From Amoebophrya sp. A120 (lineage: Eukaryota > Sar > Dinophyceae > Syndiniales > Amoebophryaceae): DNA of 64,000 nucleotides. The notes under the pieces are model-generated. The model saw only the letters and a program-made list of their open reading frames with translations. It ran no database searches and was not told the DNA's origin. Where the stretch lies: contig CAJINV010000016.1 in assembly GCA_905178155.1 (NCBI GenBank), forward strand, positions 620,001-684,000, in the 5' to 3' direction. This document shows, in pieces, positions 1 through 12,000 of this stretch (position 1 is the stretch's first letter; each line of letters opens with the position of its first letter). A program made the position numbers and the translations under genes.

Positions 1-3000
1 TCAGATCTGTTTAAGAACTGCTTGTGTTGGTCGAAAACCCGTCTCGCGTCGCTACGGAAAGCATTATACGTGTTGCTATTCACGTATTCACTCATCATTT
101 TATTGTTCACAAAACCGAGCTCGCTCGTCAACCCTAACCGCAGGAAAAACCACTCGGAATCGGGTAAGTGCGTTCCGTAGAGTTCCGGATCGGGGGACTC
201 ATCTAGCATAGAAATCAGCGCCTGCAAAAACTTCCCGAGCATGTCCCGAATCTGCACGGAATCCATTACACCGTCTTCCAGCTCGGGTTTGGGGAAAAAG
301 CAGTCTCTCTTGTGGCATTTCAGATCCGTTTCAATATCTTGAATCGGGTCCCGTTTGATCCCCGCCTGGTTCGCGAGATCCTCAATTTCCGGCGGTAACG
401 CGCCGGGCACAGCAGCCAACACCATCGGGTTGAGCTGAATCTTGTGCGCCGCGGTCCTCGCGGCGGGTGGTGACCGGGGGTGTGTCGTAGTCATTTTCGA
501 GGGCGTCGAACTGCTGTGGTACAGGCTCGCACCGGCAACTCCCCGGCGGTGCGCCGGATGCACGGCACCATTATGGGGTAGTGTGGATGAGGGTTGTATC
601 GTAAGGAAAAATCCTCCCTCCCCATATTGAAAAGGTATGTTTCCGGAAATTTGTGTTGCTGATTTGAGATCACAAATCACCTTCGTCGTGCAAGAAGACA
701 AGGGCAGAAGCTTCCGCCCCATTATGGAAGCGATTTGTCATGCTGTTGGGCCTAAAGGGGAGGCGTTTGCCATGCTGAACAACTAGACCCATACGCCCCT
801 ACCTAGCCTGGGGGCCTGGCCGCAGTGCCTCCCTGCAATACAAAGCTGATTTGTGTACACAAACCCAGCATCAGAAGTTCCGTTTTGATATGGGGAGGGG
901 GGATTTTTCCTTTCGATAGGTTGCTCGGGGGGCCCAGCTGCCCCAACTACAGCCCGCGAGGTAGTAGACCGCTGCTGCTGCCCTCGCTCTACTGCCGGCT
1001 GTTGTTCACCTGCAGGCCCGTGCCGCCGGTAGTAGAGTTGCTGCTCTAAAGGGAGGCGCTGCACCCTTTGCGGCATAAAGCTCCTTGGTGGCGCCGCGTG
1101 CGAGAAGATACCCTGGCCTGATTCCTCCTCGTCATCAAAGAGACTCGAAGTTGACCCCCTCTGATACGGCTCGTACGCACGACCTTGGGGACCGCCAGAA
1201 AAAGCTGCACCGCCCCGAGCGAAACCTGCTGAAGCTCCACCTCCCCCGTAGTTCATCGTGTTCACAACTGCTGCACCACCACCAGTTTTCGACCCGCCAA
1301 ACGTTGCTGTCATGACGCCGCCCTCCTGCTTTTTCTGCTTCAAAAAATCGGACTCCATCTTCCGCTTCATGCGTCCCATCATGCGGTTTTTCAACGTGGA
1401 AAAATCCTTGTAGAAGTTCTCCATATCAACTGCAAATATGTCTGGGTCTGGAAGATTGCCAAGCTTGTCATGCATATTCGGCATGGCCCATGGTGCCTGT
1501 AATGCGTGCCCTAGCATCACTGATTTTTAGAGGACTTCCTGATGCCTTTTCCGCATCACAAATGCTCTCTCCACGTAGCACAAAATCGACTCCTCTTGCT
1601 GCTCATGCAATACAGATTTTTTTCCAAATGCAAACACCGCATCACAAGTTGCAACCTTCCAGACCCAGACACTTTTGCAATGCATACTCCACCCCGGTCG
1701 ACGATTCGATCGCGGACCGGATGGAGTCCAGAGTCCCCACAATCACGTATGAAATGCAAATATGTCTGGGTCTGGTAGGATCCGAACTTGTGATGCGTGT
1801 TTCGGATCCTACAAAGATCTGCGATGCATAACGTGCAAAAGGTGCCCACTTCTGGCCATGCTGAGAGGGCACTTCTCATGCAGAATACGCATCACCAAGG
1901 AGCTGCAGAGCCTGTGATGCTAGGCCCTGCATTCCAGACGTGGGGGAGCTTGGAAAAACTGCATGACAAATCTCGGAATCTCCCAGACCCAGACATTTTA
2001 GCATTTGATATCACGTACGATTTGACGAAACTTGGCTCCACTAAAGCGTGAAACACCGGTTTATCGTCGTCGTCCTCGTCCGAATCGAGATCATCGTCCG
2101 TCTCTAACTCCGTGTCGAGTAGGTCGTCTTCGTTCTCCTGGTTATTGTTCCTTGTACCATCGGGAGTGTGACGACCACCACCACTACCTCCTCCGCCATT
2201 AGAACTCAACGCAGACTGACTGGTCGCGGGCGACTGAATTTTTTTCAGATTCGTACTCCCCCCGATCGGAATTTGCAGGCCGAGAACCACAGAGGAGGTG
2301 TGCGTCTCCGTTGGTGTTAAGACGGAACCTCCTTCTTTCAACATACTTTCCCCCGCCGTACTCCCCTTCGGCGTCGTTCTGGGTGTGGTGTTCTTGGAAG
2401 ATTTTTTACTACCTTTTTTACCGCTCTTGTTACCTGTCCAGCCGGAAACCGTGGACTTACTCGACATCAAGTCTTGGTCTTCAGCGTGAGAAAAACCGTT
2501 ACCATCTTCGTCTCCACCAGCGGAGTCGTCTCGGTCGTCTCGCTTCGACGATCTCCGACTGTGAAAAGCCTGTCGCGGCTTCCCGCTGAAGAACGCATCT
2601 GAACCGCCGCGCCAGCAGGCGACGCGGAACTGATAAGAGACAGCTTTGTGGTCGCCGGGGACCCCGGAGGATTGTTCTCTGCGCTTGTAGTTCGGGGTCT
2701 TGGCTTTGATAGCTGACTTTTTCGGAGGTGGAGGTGGGACGGTGGAAGTAGTACCTGCTGCGGTCGCGGCGGGAGTTGTCTTCGCCGTGCTGGCTGCAGC
2801 AGGTTTATGTCCTTCTGGACCACCGTGCTTCGCTTGTCCTGCACTTTTGTTCCCTGCAGCGAAAACCGTTGGGAAGCTTCGTGAAATTTTTGTCGGAGCT
2901 GCTTTACTACCTGTAGCCTGCGGGGGCTTCACGACCGACGCAGCAGTAGTGCCAACACCACCTCGTCCTCCCACAGGCCTGTTCTGCTGCTTGTTAACCT

Positions 3001-6000
3001 CCTGCTCCGCACCCGTGAAAGAAGAACTCTCGTCAATGAACCTCTCCACAGTCGACCAGGTAATCGCGTCAAAAATGTTGCACCGGACCCGTTCGAAGTC
3101 CACCAACCGCACCGCCAACGGCTCGCCTGAAAACTGGTGATTATTACTGTTCGATGTCGTAATCCCGCCGTTTAACAGCAAATGCATCTCCTGCTGATCG
3201 TGCTGCGTGCTTCGATATAGTGGGTTCTTCAAGCCGTTCGCAAAGAACTCGTTGCTGTTCGTCACTGTGGTAGCCCCGGCCAAACTCGCTCGATGTTGCA
3301 AAGCGGTGGAGGAGACGTCAGTCTGGTGGAACAAAGATTCCTGACTCTTATCCACCGCCGTTACAGAGCTCGCGGCAAGCGTATCGGCGGAAGCAAATCT
3401 CGCCGGCATCACCGCGGGGGCGGACCGCTCCAGGATAGTGTTTGCAACCACCGGGTTGTTCCCGAATTTATTGGTTCCACTAAAACTCGGGCGGTACGTC
3501 GTCGTGCTCCCTTGCATCGTGTTGCCGAAGCTCGTCCGCGCCATGGGACTATTCAGCATTTGCTGCAGATCCGAACTATCCACCGTCCCGCCGCGACTTG
3601 GCCTCATTCCCGCGACGAGATTCTCCATGCTCACCCGCGGGTTGTCGAGCAGAGCGGTTAAATCTTCGGAGTTCACCGTGTTGAGCAGGTCATCATTGCT
3701 CACTTTAGTGTTCATATGCCTGGCACGATCCCCGAAAAGCCCGCTGCTGAAGTCCGAACTTGGTAGCTGGACCTGCTGCTCGGGTGGTGGTGGCCCGTTT
3801 GTGACAATCCGGAACACGGTTTCCTTACTGGACTCCAAATCTGCGTAATAAACCCTCGTCTGGCTCACATCCTCGCCAGGCGTCGGGTCTCCGCACATCG
3901 CACGGTCTAAGCTGACGAAGCCCCGGTCGGACTCGTCGAATAGCCGAAGGTACACTTTTCGCACTTTCACCTGATACGTGAATGCTCTGGCTGCGCAACT
4001 CCCATAAGACCCGTACTGCGGAGGTTTGTTTCTGTAACCATGCAGTCCGCCTCCGCCGTGGTGATTTGGTTCCGAGGAAATTTGCGTGGGCGGATACTTG
4101 TGGTGCCCCTTGTCGCTCACAGACGTGCCCGTTTCCGCTTTCCTCTCTAACCGCATTCTCTCCTGCTCCGTTGGGGTTGGTGGCCGGCCGGAGTGAAGTT
4201 TGAAATTTTTTTCGAAGTTCTTGTAGTCCGCCATCTCCTTCGTCATATCCACACTGGTGCAGGGGAGCTCGTTCGCGATCTGCGACCAGAGGGAGGCGGT
4301 TCGGTGGGAAAGGCAGTCCCGCCAGAGCGAAATGAATTTCACTTTGTACCGCAACACCAGAATGTACGGGCCGCGCTCGTCATAGCACACGTGGAAATCT
4401 TCCTCAAGTTTGTAGACTTCCTTACTGGTAAAGTGCTGAAACTGCCGGTCGACGTGGTTCACTCTCGGAATCAGCTCGTTGTGCGACCGGGCAGGCACGT
4501 AGAAAATTTTCTGCTGCGCCATCATCGAAGGTTTCAGCGAAACTGCGACAAATTGGTGTGAAAACAAAGCGCCGGATTTCTTCGCCGCTTGTTCAAACTG
4601 CCCGGACAAAAACGACGAATACAGCAGGTAATTCAACGGGACCCGGAGCAAAATTTCCGTGTTCGAGCCGGGGAACTTATTTGCGCCTCCTTTTTGCCCG
4701 TTTGAAGACAGCGTCGGGCTCAAAGGCGGACTAGAAGTACTACCCGCGGCTTTATTTGCAGCGGCGGCCGCAGCTCTCTGCGCCAGGATGTGTTTCTCCA
4801 CAGCGCCGCGTGTAGTGCCCCCGAGCCACCATTCATGACCCAGGTGAAGATTCGCACCAACACCCCCTAGAAATCCGTTCTTTTCGTTTTTCACGCCGTA
4901 TTTCCAAAAATCGGGGTGGATGTAAAACGCGTAGCGGTGCTCATAGTCTTCCACGGAGGTGGATAAAGAGTTGACGACGAGCCTGATCCTCCCATCGTCT
5001 TCCTTCAGATAGCGGGAAACCGCTTTTGTGTCGACCTGCTTTCGGGAAAATAAATCCAAATCTAGACTGTCGAAAAACGGCTTCGGGTCTTTCAAAAACA
5101 CCGTGTGGTGCAACGATTTCAACTTCTCCGACTCTTGGAGAACAATCGTCTTCGCCTTGTCCTGGAGTTTCGTGTCCATCGTCTGCACCGTGTCGTGCAA
5201 AAACTTGTCAAACCGGTATCGCAGCAACCCGCGGTAGTGCAGCGCTTTCAAGTGTTTCTGCAAGTCTTCGTGCAGAACCCGACCCACTCCAGTGACAAAA
5301 ACCCCGTTCTGGCTTCGTCTGTAAAACGAGCCGAGGAATTCATCCATTCCGAAAAAATCTGTGCACTGGTCGCACTTGTTGTTGAATTTTTCGTTCAATA
5401 ATTTCGCAAAAAAGTCCGCTTTTGGATTATTCTCCCCGGTGAAAAGCCGGTCGGCGATTTGCACGCTGTTTTCCTTCGCAGAATAGCAATACACTTTATT
5501 CGCATAGGACCGCGACCACTTTTTCGTAGAAGTGTCGCGGTTCACGCAGACGGCATCCCCTTCGGGGATATCTTGGAACCCGTTCTGGGGGTAGAGTTGG
5601 CGGAGTTCGTAGCATCGGTATTTGTGCTTCCGCCGCCGGAAGCTGTTAAAAATTTCAAGGAGGAAGTCATTCTCGTAATTGCGATTTAATTTTTCGAGCT
5701 CCGGTTGTATAATCGACTGCGGATTTTGACCAACTTCATGGCGAAGTTCATCTGCTGGGCCAGTTGGACCTTGTTCGTTGTTCGCGTGATCCTGTACCTT
5801 GTCCCTATTTTTCAACCACGTCGGCACGAGCAGCAATTCAGCGAGAATCCACTCATGTTGTTCCAACAATAGCCGCGTCCGCGGAGGTAGTGAGGTCATG
5901 GCGGTCTTTTTGTCTTCGCGCCAAAAAGGACGCAGCTTCTCTGCCCACTATACCATCGCGAGTAATCTTATGCACGACGGCACGGCGGTCGCTAAAAATC

Positions 6001-9000
6001 TCACTCCAGAGCTGGCCTCCATTTGGTTTCGAATCGAAAAACCTTCCCCGCATGCTATGGCCCCGCCAGGGCCCGCGCCAGGGACGGACCCTTGGGAGCC
6101 CCAAATCGGGCCCATAGCATGCGGGTTGGCTTTTTGCTTTCGGCGGACTTTGTTTCTTTGTTTTTTTTTTGGCAAAATGCCGCATCTTCTGGCCTTCAGT
6201 CCGCCTCTGAAGTGGCGGACTTTGGTCGCGTCTTTTGCGAGGCCTGGATGTGGGCCAAAATGAGGCCCATACTATGCGGATTCGCTGTCTTTTTCGGAGT
6301 GCTGCTTTTTGGGCGTCCCTTTTTGGGCGCCCCAAATCGACGGAAACAGATGCGGCGGGCGCCTCAGAAGGGCGCCCCTTTTGCCGGCTCCGCTGCGTCG
6401 TTTTATCAAGCGCGAATCGATAGAATTGGCTCGGGCTTTTTTGACAACAAAGCCCCGGCCGCTTGATAAGTGGGAATCTTTTATGCTCAAAAACACCTCC
6501 GGCCACTTGAAAACTGCCAGTCGTTTTGGATAAGACATGTCAAAAAGATCGCTAGATTAGAACGTTCGTGACCTCACTACATATTACAACCTTCTCCCTG
6601 TTTTTCAACCACGTCGGCACGAGCAGCAATTCAGCGAGAATCCACTCCAGTGCCGTTAGCCAAGGGAGTCAAGTTCAAAAAGCGCGCAAAGTTAGTTCAT
6701 TCAACCAAGACACAGAGCACCAAGCTGTGGCAGGCCGTAGAACCAAAAAAATTTCGCGCGCGCTGCGCGCGCGCATTCACTCACCCCATACGCAGCCAAT
6801 GGCGTTGCATCGATTCGAAGGCAAACGAGCACCACCGCAAGCCCGTTGACTCATCGAAGAAAATTTGAAGTGGCCACTTAAGCCTTCCCTCATCGAAGGA
6901 AAATCGAAGTAACCACTTCAACTCTCCCCCATCGAAGGAAATTTGAGATGGCCACTTCAACTTTCCCTCATCGAAGGAAAACTGACACGACCCCTGCAAC
7001 TTTCCCTCATCGACGGGGAATTGAAATAACCACTTCGACTTTCCCTCATCGAAGGAAATTTGGAGTGGCCATTTCAACTTTCCCGCATCGAAGGAAAATT
7101 GAAACGACCGCTTCAACTCTCCCCCATCGAAGGAAATTTGAAATGCCCACTGTAACTTTCCCCCATCGAAGGAAACTTGAAGCGCCCACTTTAACTTTCC
7201 CTCATCGAAGGAAATTCGAAGTGGCCGCTTCAACTTTCCCTCATCGAAGGAAAATTGAAATGACCATCTCAACTTTCCTTCATCGAAGGAAATTCGAAGT
7301 GCCCACTTGAACCCTCCCTCATCGAGGGAAAATTGAAAAGCCCGCGTGGGGGACACGCATGCAGGAATTTTTAGCCCCCTAGATGCCACCTGTCGGTGGC
7401 CCCCACAACCCTCGGAGCCCTCACCCTCTTCAACATGCCGAGCCTTCCGGCAGCCCTGGCCCAAAAGGAAAAAAAGTGGGGCCGCGCCGGAGGGGGGGGG
7501 GAGCAGGTTCCAAAACGGCCACCCAGAAACGCGGCCATAGCGTGCATTTTGCATGTAATTTTAGAAGGGGCAAAATGAAGGAAAATTATCTTACTCCCTT
7601 CACTTCCTTGGCTCCCTTTCAAGTTTGACTCCCTTGTTTATAAAATGTCCTATTATTCCCTTCTCCCTGTTTTTCAACCACGTCGGCACGAGCAGCAATT
7701 CAGCGAGAATCCACTCATGTTGTGCCAACAATAGCCGCGTCCGCGGAGGTAGTGAGGTCATGGCGGTCTTTTTGTCTTCGCGCCAAAAAGGACGCAGCTT
7801 CTCTGCCCACTATACCATCGCGAGTAATCTTATGCACGACGGCACGGCGGTCGCTAAAAATCTCACTCCAGAGCTGGCCTCCATTTGGTTTCGAATCGAA
7901 AAACCTTCCCCGCATGCTATGGCCCCGCCAGGGCCCGCGCCAGGGACGGACCCTTGGGAGCCCCAAATCGGGCCCATAGCATGCGGGTTGGCTTTTTGCT
8001 TTCGGCGGACTTTGTTTCTTTGTTTTTTTTTTGGCAAAATGCCGCATCTTCTGGCCTTCAGTCCGCCTCTGAAGTGGCGGACTTTGGTCGCGTCTTTTGC
8101 GAGGCCTGGATGTGGGCCAAAATGAGGCCCATACTATGCGGATTCGCTGTCTTTTTCGGAGTGCTGCTTTTTGGGCGTCCCTTTTTGGGCGCCCCAAATC
8201 GACGGAAACAGATGCGGCGGGCGCCTCAGAAGGGCGCCCCTTTTGCCGGCTCCGCTGCGTCGTTTTATCAAGCGCGAATCGATAGAATTGGCTCGGGCTT
8301 TTTTGACAACAAAGCCCCGGCCGCTTGATAAGTGGGAATCTTTTATGCTCAAAAACACCTCCGGCCACTTGAAAACTGCCAGTCGTTTTGGATAAGACAT
8401 GTCAAAAAGATCGCTAGATTAGAACGTTCGTGACCTCACTACATATTACAACCTTTTCCCTGTTTTTCAACCACGTCGGCACGAGCAGCAATTCAGCGAG
8501 AATCCACTCCAGCGCTGTATAACCTGCTCAGCTGTTACAATCTCAAACGTTACAACAGAGTGTGGAAATCTGTGATGCAAGAGTGCATGTTCTAGCCAAT
8601 TCTGATAAGATTGTGCATGACAAGTTCCGGAGTCCCAAACCGCACTACAATCTGGCGAAATTTGTATTGCAGAAAGTGGAACCCTCTGCGAGTCTGTCGT
8701 GCTCATCATGCAGCACAAGTCTCAAATTCTATTGTAACGTTTGAGATTGTAACAGCTGAGCGGGCTATACGCCGTTTCTTCGTTGCTTTCCTTCCTCGGG
8801 AAGTTGAAAACGGAGAAGGTAAGTGTGTTGAAAAGAAAGGTTGAGAACGTGTCGAAAATGGCCGGTTTTTTTCCGGGTTTTGCCGTCGTGGTATCAACAC
8901 TTATTCCTGTTTGTACTTGCGCGGCTTGATGTTCTGTGGCCGTCGCGCCTGGTGTAGTAGTCCCATCTTCTCCTGCAGGCTCTCGTTCTACTTCTGCAAG

Positions 9001-12000
9001 AACCGTTGCATGATCTTCAGCTTGTCCTTCGTCTTCATCCGCGACGATGTTGTCCTCGTGAAGCCCATCAGCTTGCTCCCTTCCCCCGGACGAGGAAAAT
9101 TCCCAACTAGCGGCGTTCGCGATCTGCAACCGCTCTTGCTTGGAAACCCACTGCAATTTTGTCCCGACAAAGTCTCTCGCATTTTGCCACTTGATCAGCG
9201 TGAAAACAAGTTCTAGGAACTCCGCAAGAACCTCCAGTTCGCCTGTCAGTAGGTCCCAAGCAGCGTCAAGGTTTACGCCCCCGGAGGGCAGAGGGGATGG
9301 AGTTGGACTAGCATGTTGCTCCCCCTGTGCAGCTTTGTTCTGCTCGCCATCGTTGCCATCCTCATCTTTCCTCGACACCTCTGTCGCTGCCTCCTGACTT
9401 TGTTCTTCGCCTTTTGTTTTCTGCGCAACTGTGATTTTCGTTTTCAGCTTCGTCCGCGCAGCCTTTATTTTCGCGCTTGCCACCGCGCACTTCCGCAAAT
9501 TTTCGTCTTGAAAGACCTGGGCCTTTGCGTTGGAAATAATCCCAGAGACCCGGGCCCGAAGGTCGGATTGCTCGATTGTGGTGCTGTATTGCAGGGTACC
9601 ACTGTCGGTGGTGGAGAAAAGTTTCGGATAGGCCTTCTCGAGAACTCTAATTGCCTGAGTCAATGGGGAAGGAACGGTCTTTGTACTATGTTCTTGTTCA
9701 GTTTGCTCCGTGACAAGCTTGCGACGCGCCGGCGGCTGCTGCACTCCTTCTCCAGTGCCTGCTGGGTTGACTTTGACATCACTACCTGGCTTTTTACCAG
9801 TTCTCACTACTTCTACCACTCTGGCAGACTTCCTGGCCGCCTCTAGCACGTCTTCCACCTGTTCGATTCTAACCTTCCGGGCGGAATTATAACTGTGGCC
9901 AAGTCCACGTCTTGCACTGCTAGTATAATACGCCCGCCCTGGGAAAATCTTCAAATCCTGCGAGAAAAACCACGGGTCGCGGAGGCCGTGCGAAGACGGG
10001 TTTATTTCGTTTTCCTCGCTTGCAACATCAAACAGCTTCCATTTCTTCCAGTTCTTCTGGAGAAACTGTGCGTCGTCGGACTGGCACAGGAAAAGCAGCA
10101 TTTTTCGGATGTGAAAAATGATGTTTTGCGTGAATTCGTCTAACTCTTTCTCCAACCCCCTTTCGTGCTCGACCCGAAGCATTTGCCTGCCTCCGATGCT
10201 GTTTGACAATCTTTCTGTTCTTTCAACGGTTCTTGTTCCCCCACCTGCTTGCGCTCCTTGTCCTCGTTGCATGATCTTTACTTTCTGCGCCGCCAATAAA
10301 GCTTGTTCCCGTTTCTTCTTCGCTTGCGCTTTCGCGGCTTTACTTTTTGCCTTCACTTGTTTCGCGGACTTCTGCTGGCTTTTTTTCTTCTTCGCCGTAT
10401 TCTGTTCTTTAATCGTACTCGCGATGTCGACAGTTTCTTGCATGTACTGCTGCAATTTTCGAAATCCCGTCAAGTACTCCTTCAGGGCTTCCACCCGCGG
10501 CACCGCGATTCGCAAGAACTTGCTACTTCCAAGGTTTTTGGCGTCACGAAACGGAGCGAAATTATTGTCCACCCCAGCATCCCTGTCATGCAGTTCAGCA
10601 TGTGCAGCCGAAGTGGTCTCTTCATCAACAACATAAATTCCACCCAACCTCTCCGACACCTGCACCAATTCCCCGATCGACTTTCTTGGTAAGTGAAACT
10701 TCAAGAAGTGCAACTCGTCCAAAAAGTTCCGCTGCTCGCGCTGCAGGTACGCCAGCAAGGCGTATAGCGGAATCAGCAGTAGAAATACCATCAAGCTGAC
10801 TCCTATAACCCCGGGCCGCGCCTCCATCACGAGCTGCTTTCTAGTAACTTTTAGTACCTCCTTTGGACGATCATCTGCCTTCTTCGAAGAGCCTCGGAGT
10901 AGGTCGGACGCCCGAGCGCCTCGCTCTTGTTCCCGTGAGGCGTTCTTGTTGCCAAGATTTTCCAGGTCGTCGGGATCTTCGGGGCCGTGGCCGTTTTGAT
11001 AACTATCGTGCAACACACCGAGAAGGTAGTCCGAGTCGAGAATGCGATTCAGCTCCCACTGCAGAAGAGCCGCAGAGTTGCTGGGGTCCTCGGTATTGTC
11101 TATTTCTCCATTGTCCTCAGGAGGGGCAGAGGTGTAGTTGTGGCTTTGGAGATAAGTTTTGTCGTCGCTATTGTTCTTCCCTTCTGCTGCTCCCGCGAGA
11201 AAGTTCTTCCGGCCACGTCTCAACTCCTTCGAGGGGCCCCAAAAATTTTCGCCTGGATCATAGCTACCGTACTCCAAGTCGCCTAAAGACCCGTTATTTG
11301 GTATTTTTGCCAGCGCGGCCGCGGAAGAAAAATCTGCATCCGACAAATCTTCGCTTGGGGTCGGCTGCAATTGCCTGTTCATTGCTGCCAAGCAAAAATG
11401 CTGCTCCACAGCATCATGATTACCCCTTCTAAAGGGGTTATTTGCCGTGAGAAACTCGATTCCCTTCTCATCTTCCGGTTGCAGGAGTGGCTGATTTTTA
11501 GTTGTACTACCAAGACCCCATTTGTCTTGCATACCTGGCTCTGCACGGCCTTCTTGTTCTTCTTCACATGGCACGTCGATCAGTACGTGGTCCGGCTTGC
11601 TTTGTTCCTCGTCCTCAAACTCTGTCTTATCCGAACCCTCCGTGCTGGAGCTGGAGTCTGAATCCATTTCTGCGTCTGGAATTTTGATAAAATCATCTGG
11701 AGCGCAGTTTTGATTTTCATAGTCGGAGGACATGCGTCCTCTCGGTCCGCTCCTATGTAGTTCGCTTACTTTCCGATGACATTTTTCAGCCTTCTCCGAG
11801 AAATTATCTGGCGGGAGTAGCAGCTCCTTCTTGTTTGATGCACTTACGTTGCTCAACACATCTGCTGATCCTTCTGCCGGAAGGGGGGACGTCGAGCCAG
11901 ACGCGCGAGACGAGCCTTTGTTAAGTCTTTCATCCGCTGGAGCCACTAGTTCTTCACCATGCTCAACAACATCATCTCCCGGCTGCTGCTTCATCTCTGC

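Larger units (their letters stand above)
5802..8509. repeat. Composite insertion in gene A: four copies of a 53-bp exon piece around two identical mobile elements
   Basis: A 53-bp coding segment (EWILAELLLVPTWLKNR on the minus strand) occurs at 5802-5854, 6595-6647, 7664-7716 and 8457-8509. Pairs of copies bracket two near-identical ~700-bp elements, and the two halves repeat with a period of 1,862 bp. A third, different TIR element sits between them. The outer copies are in the same reading phase (2,655 bp apart, 885 x 3), so removing everything but one copy leaves gene A open. I read the block as one complex intron. Whether one or more copies stay in the mRNA cannot be told from sequence. 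Confidence 0.75.

Noticed and set aside
1490-2051. Short frames such as MSGSGR / CLGLEG peptides recurring at many sites
   Set aside because: They are translations of the IE-1 arms, not conserved proteins.
5853-6506. 217-codon frame, repeated identically at 7715-8368, as a transposase
   Set aside because: No catalytic or DNA-binding motif, an overlapping frame on the other strand, and the diverged third copy does not keep it.
6781-7554. 257-codon minus-strand frame with 13-residue repeats as a gene
   Set aside because: It consists of the 39-bp array plus flanking element DNA, starts in low-complexity sequence and lies inside an apparent intron of gene A; the opposite strand is equally open.
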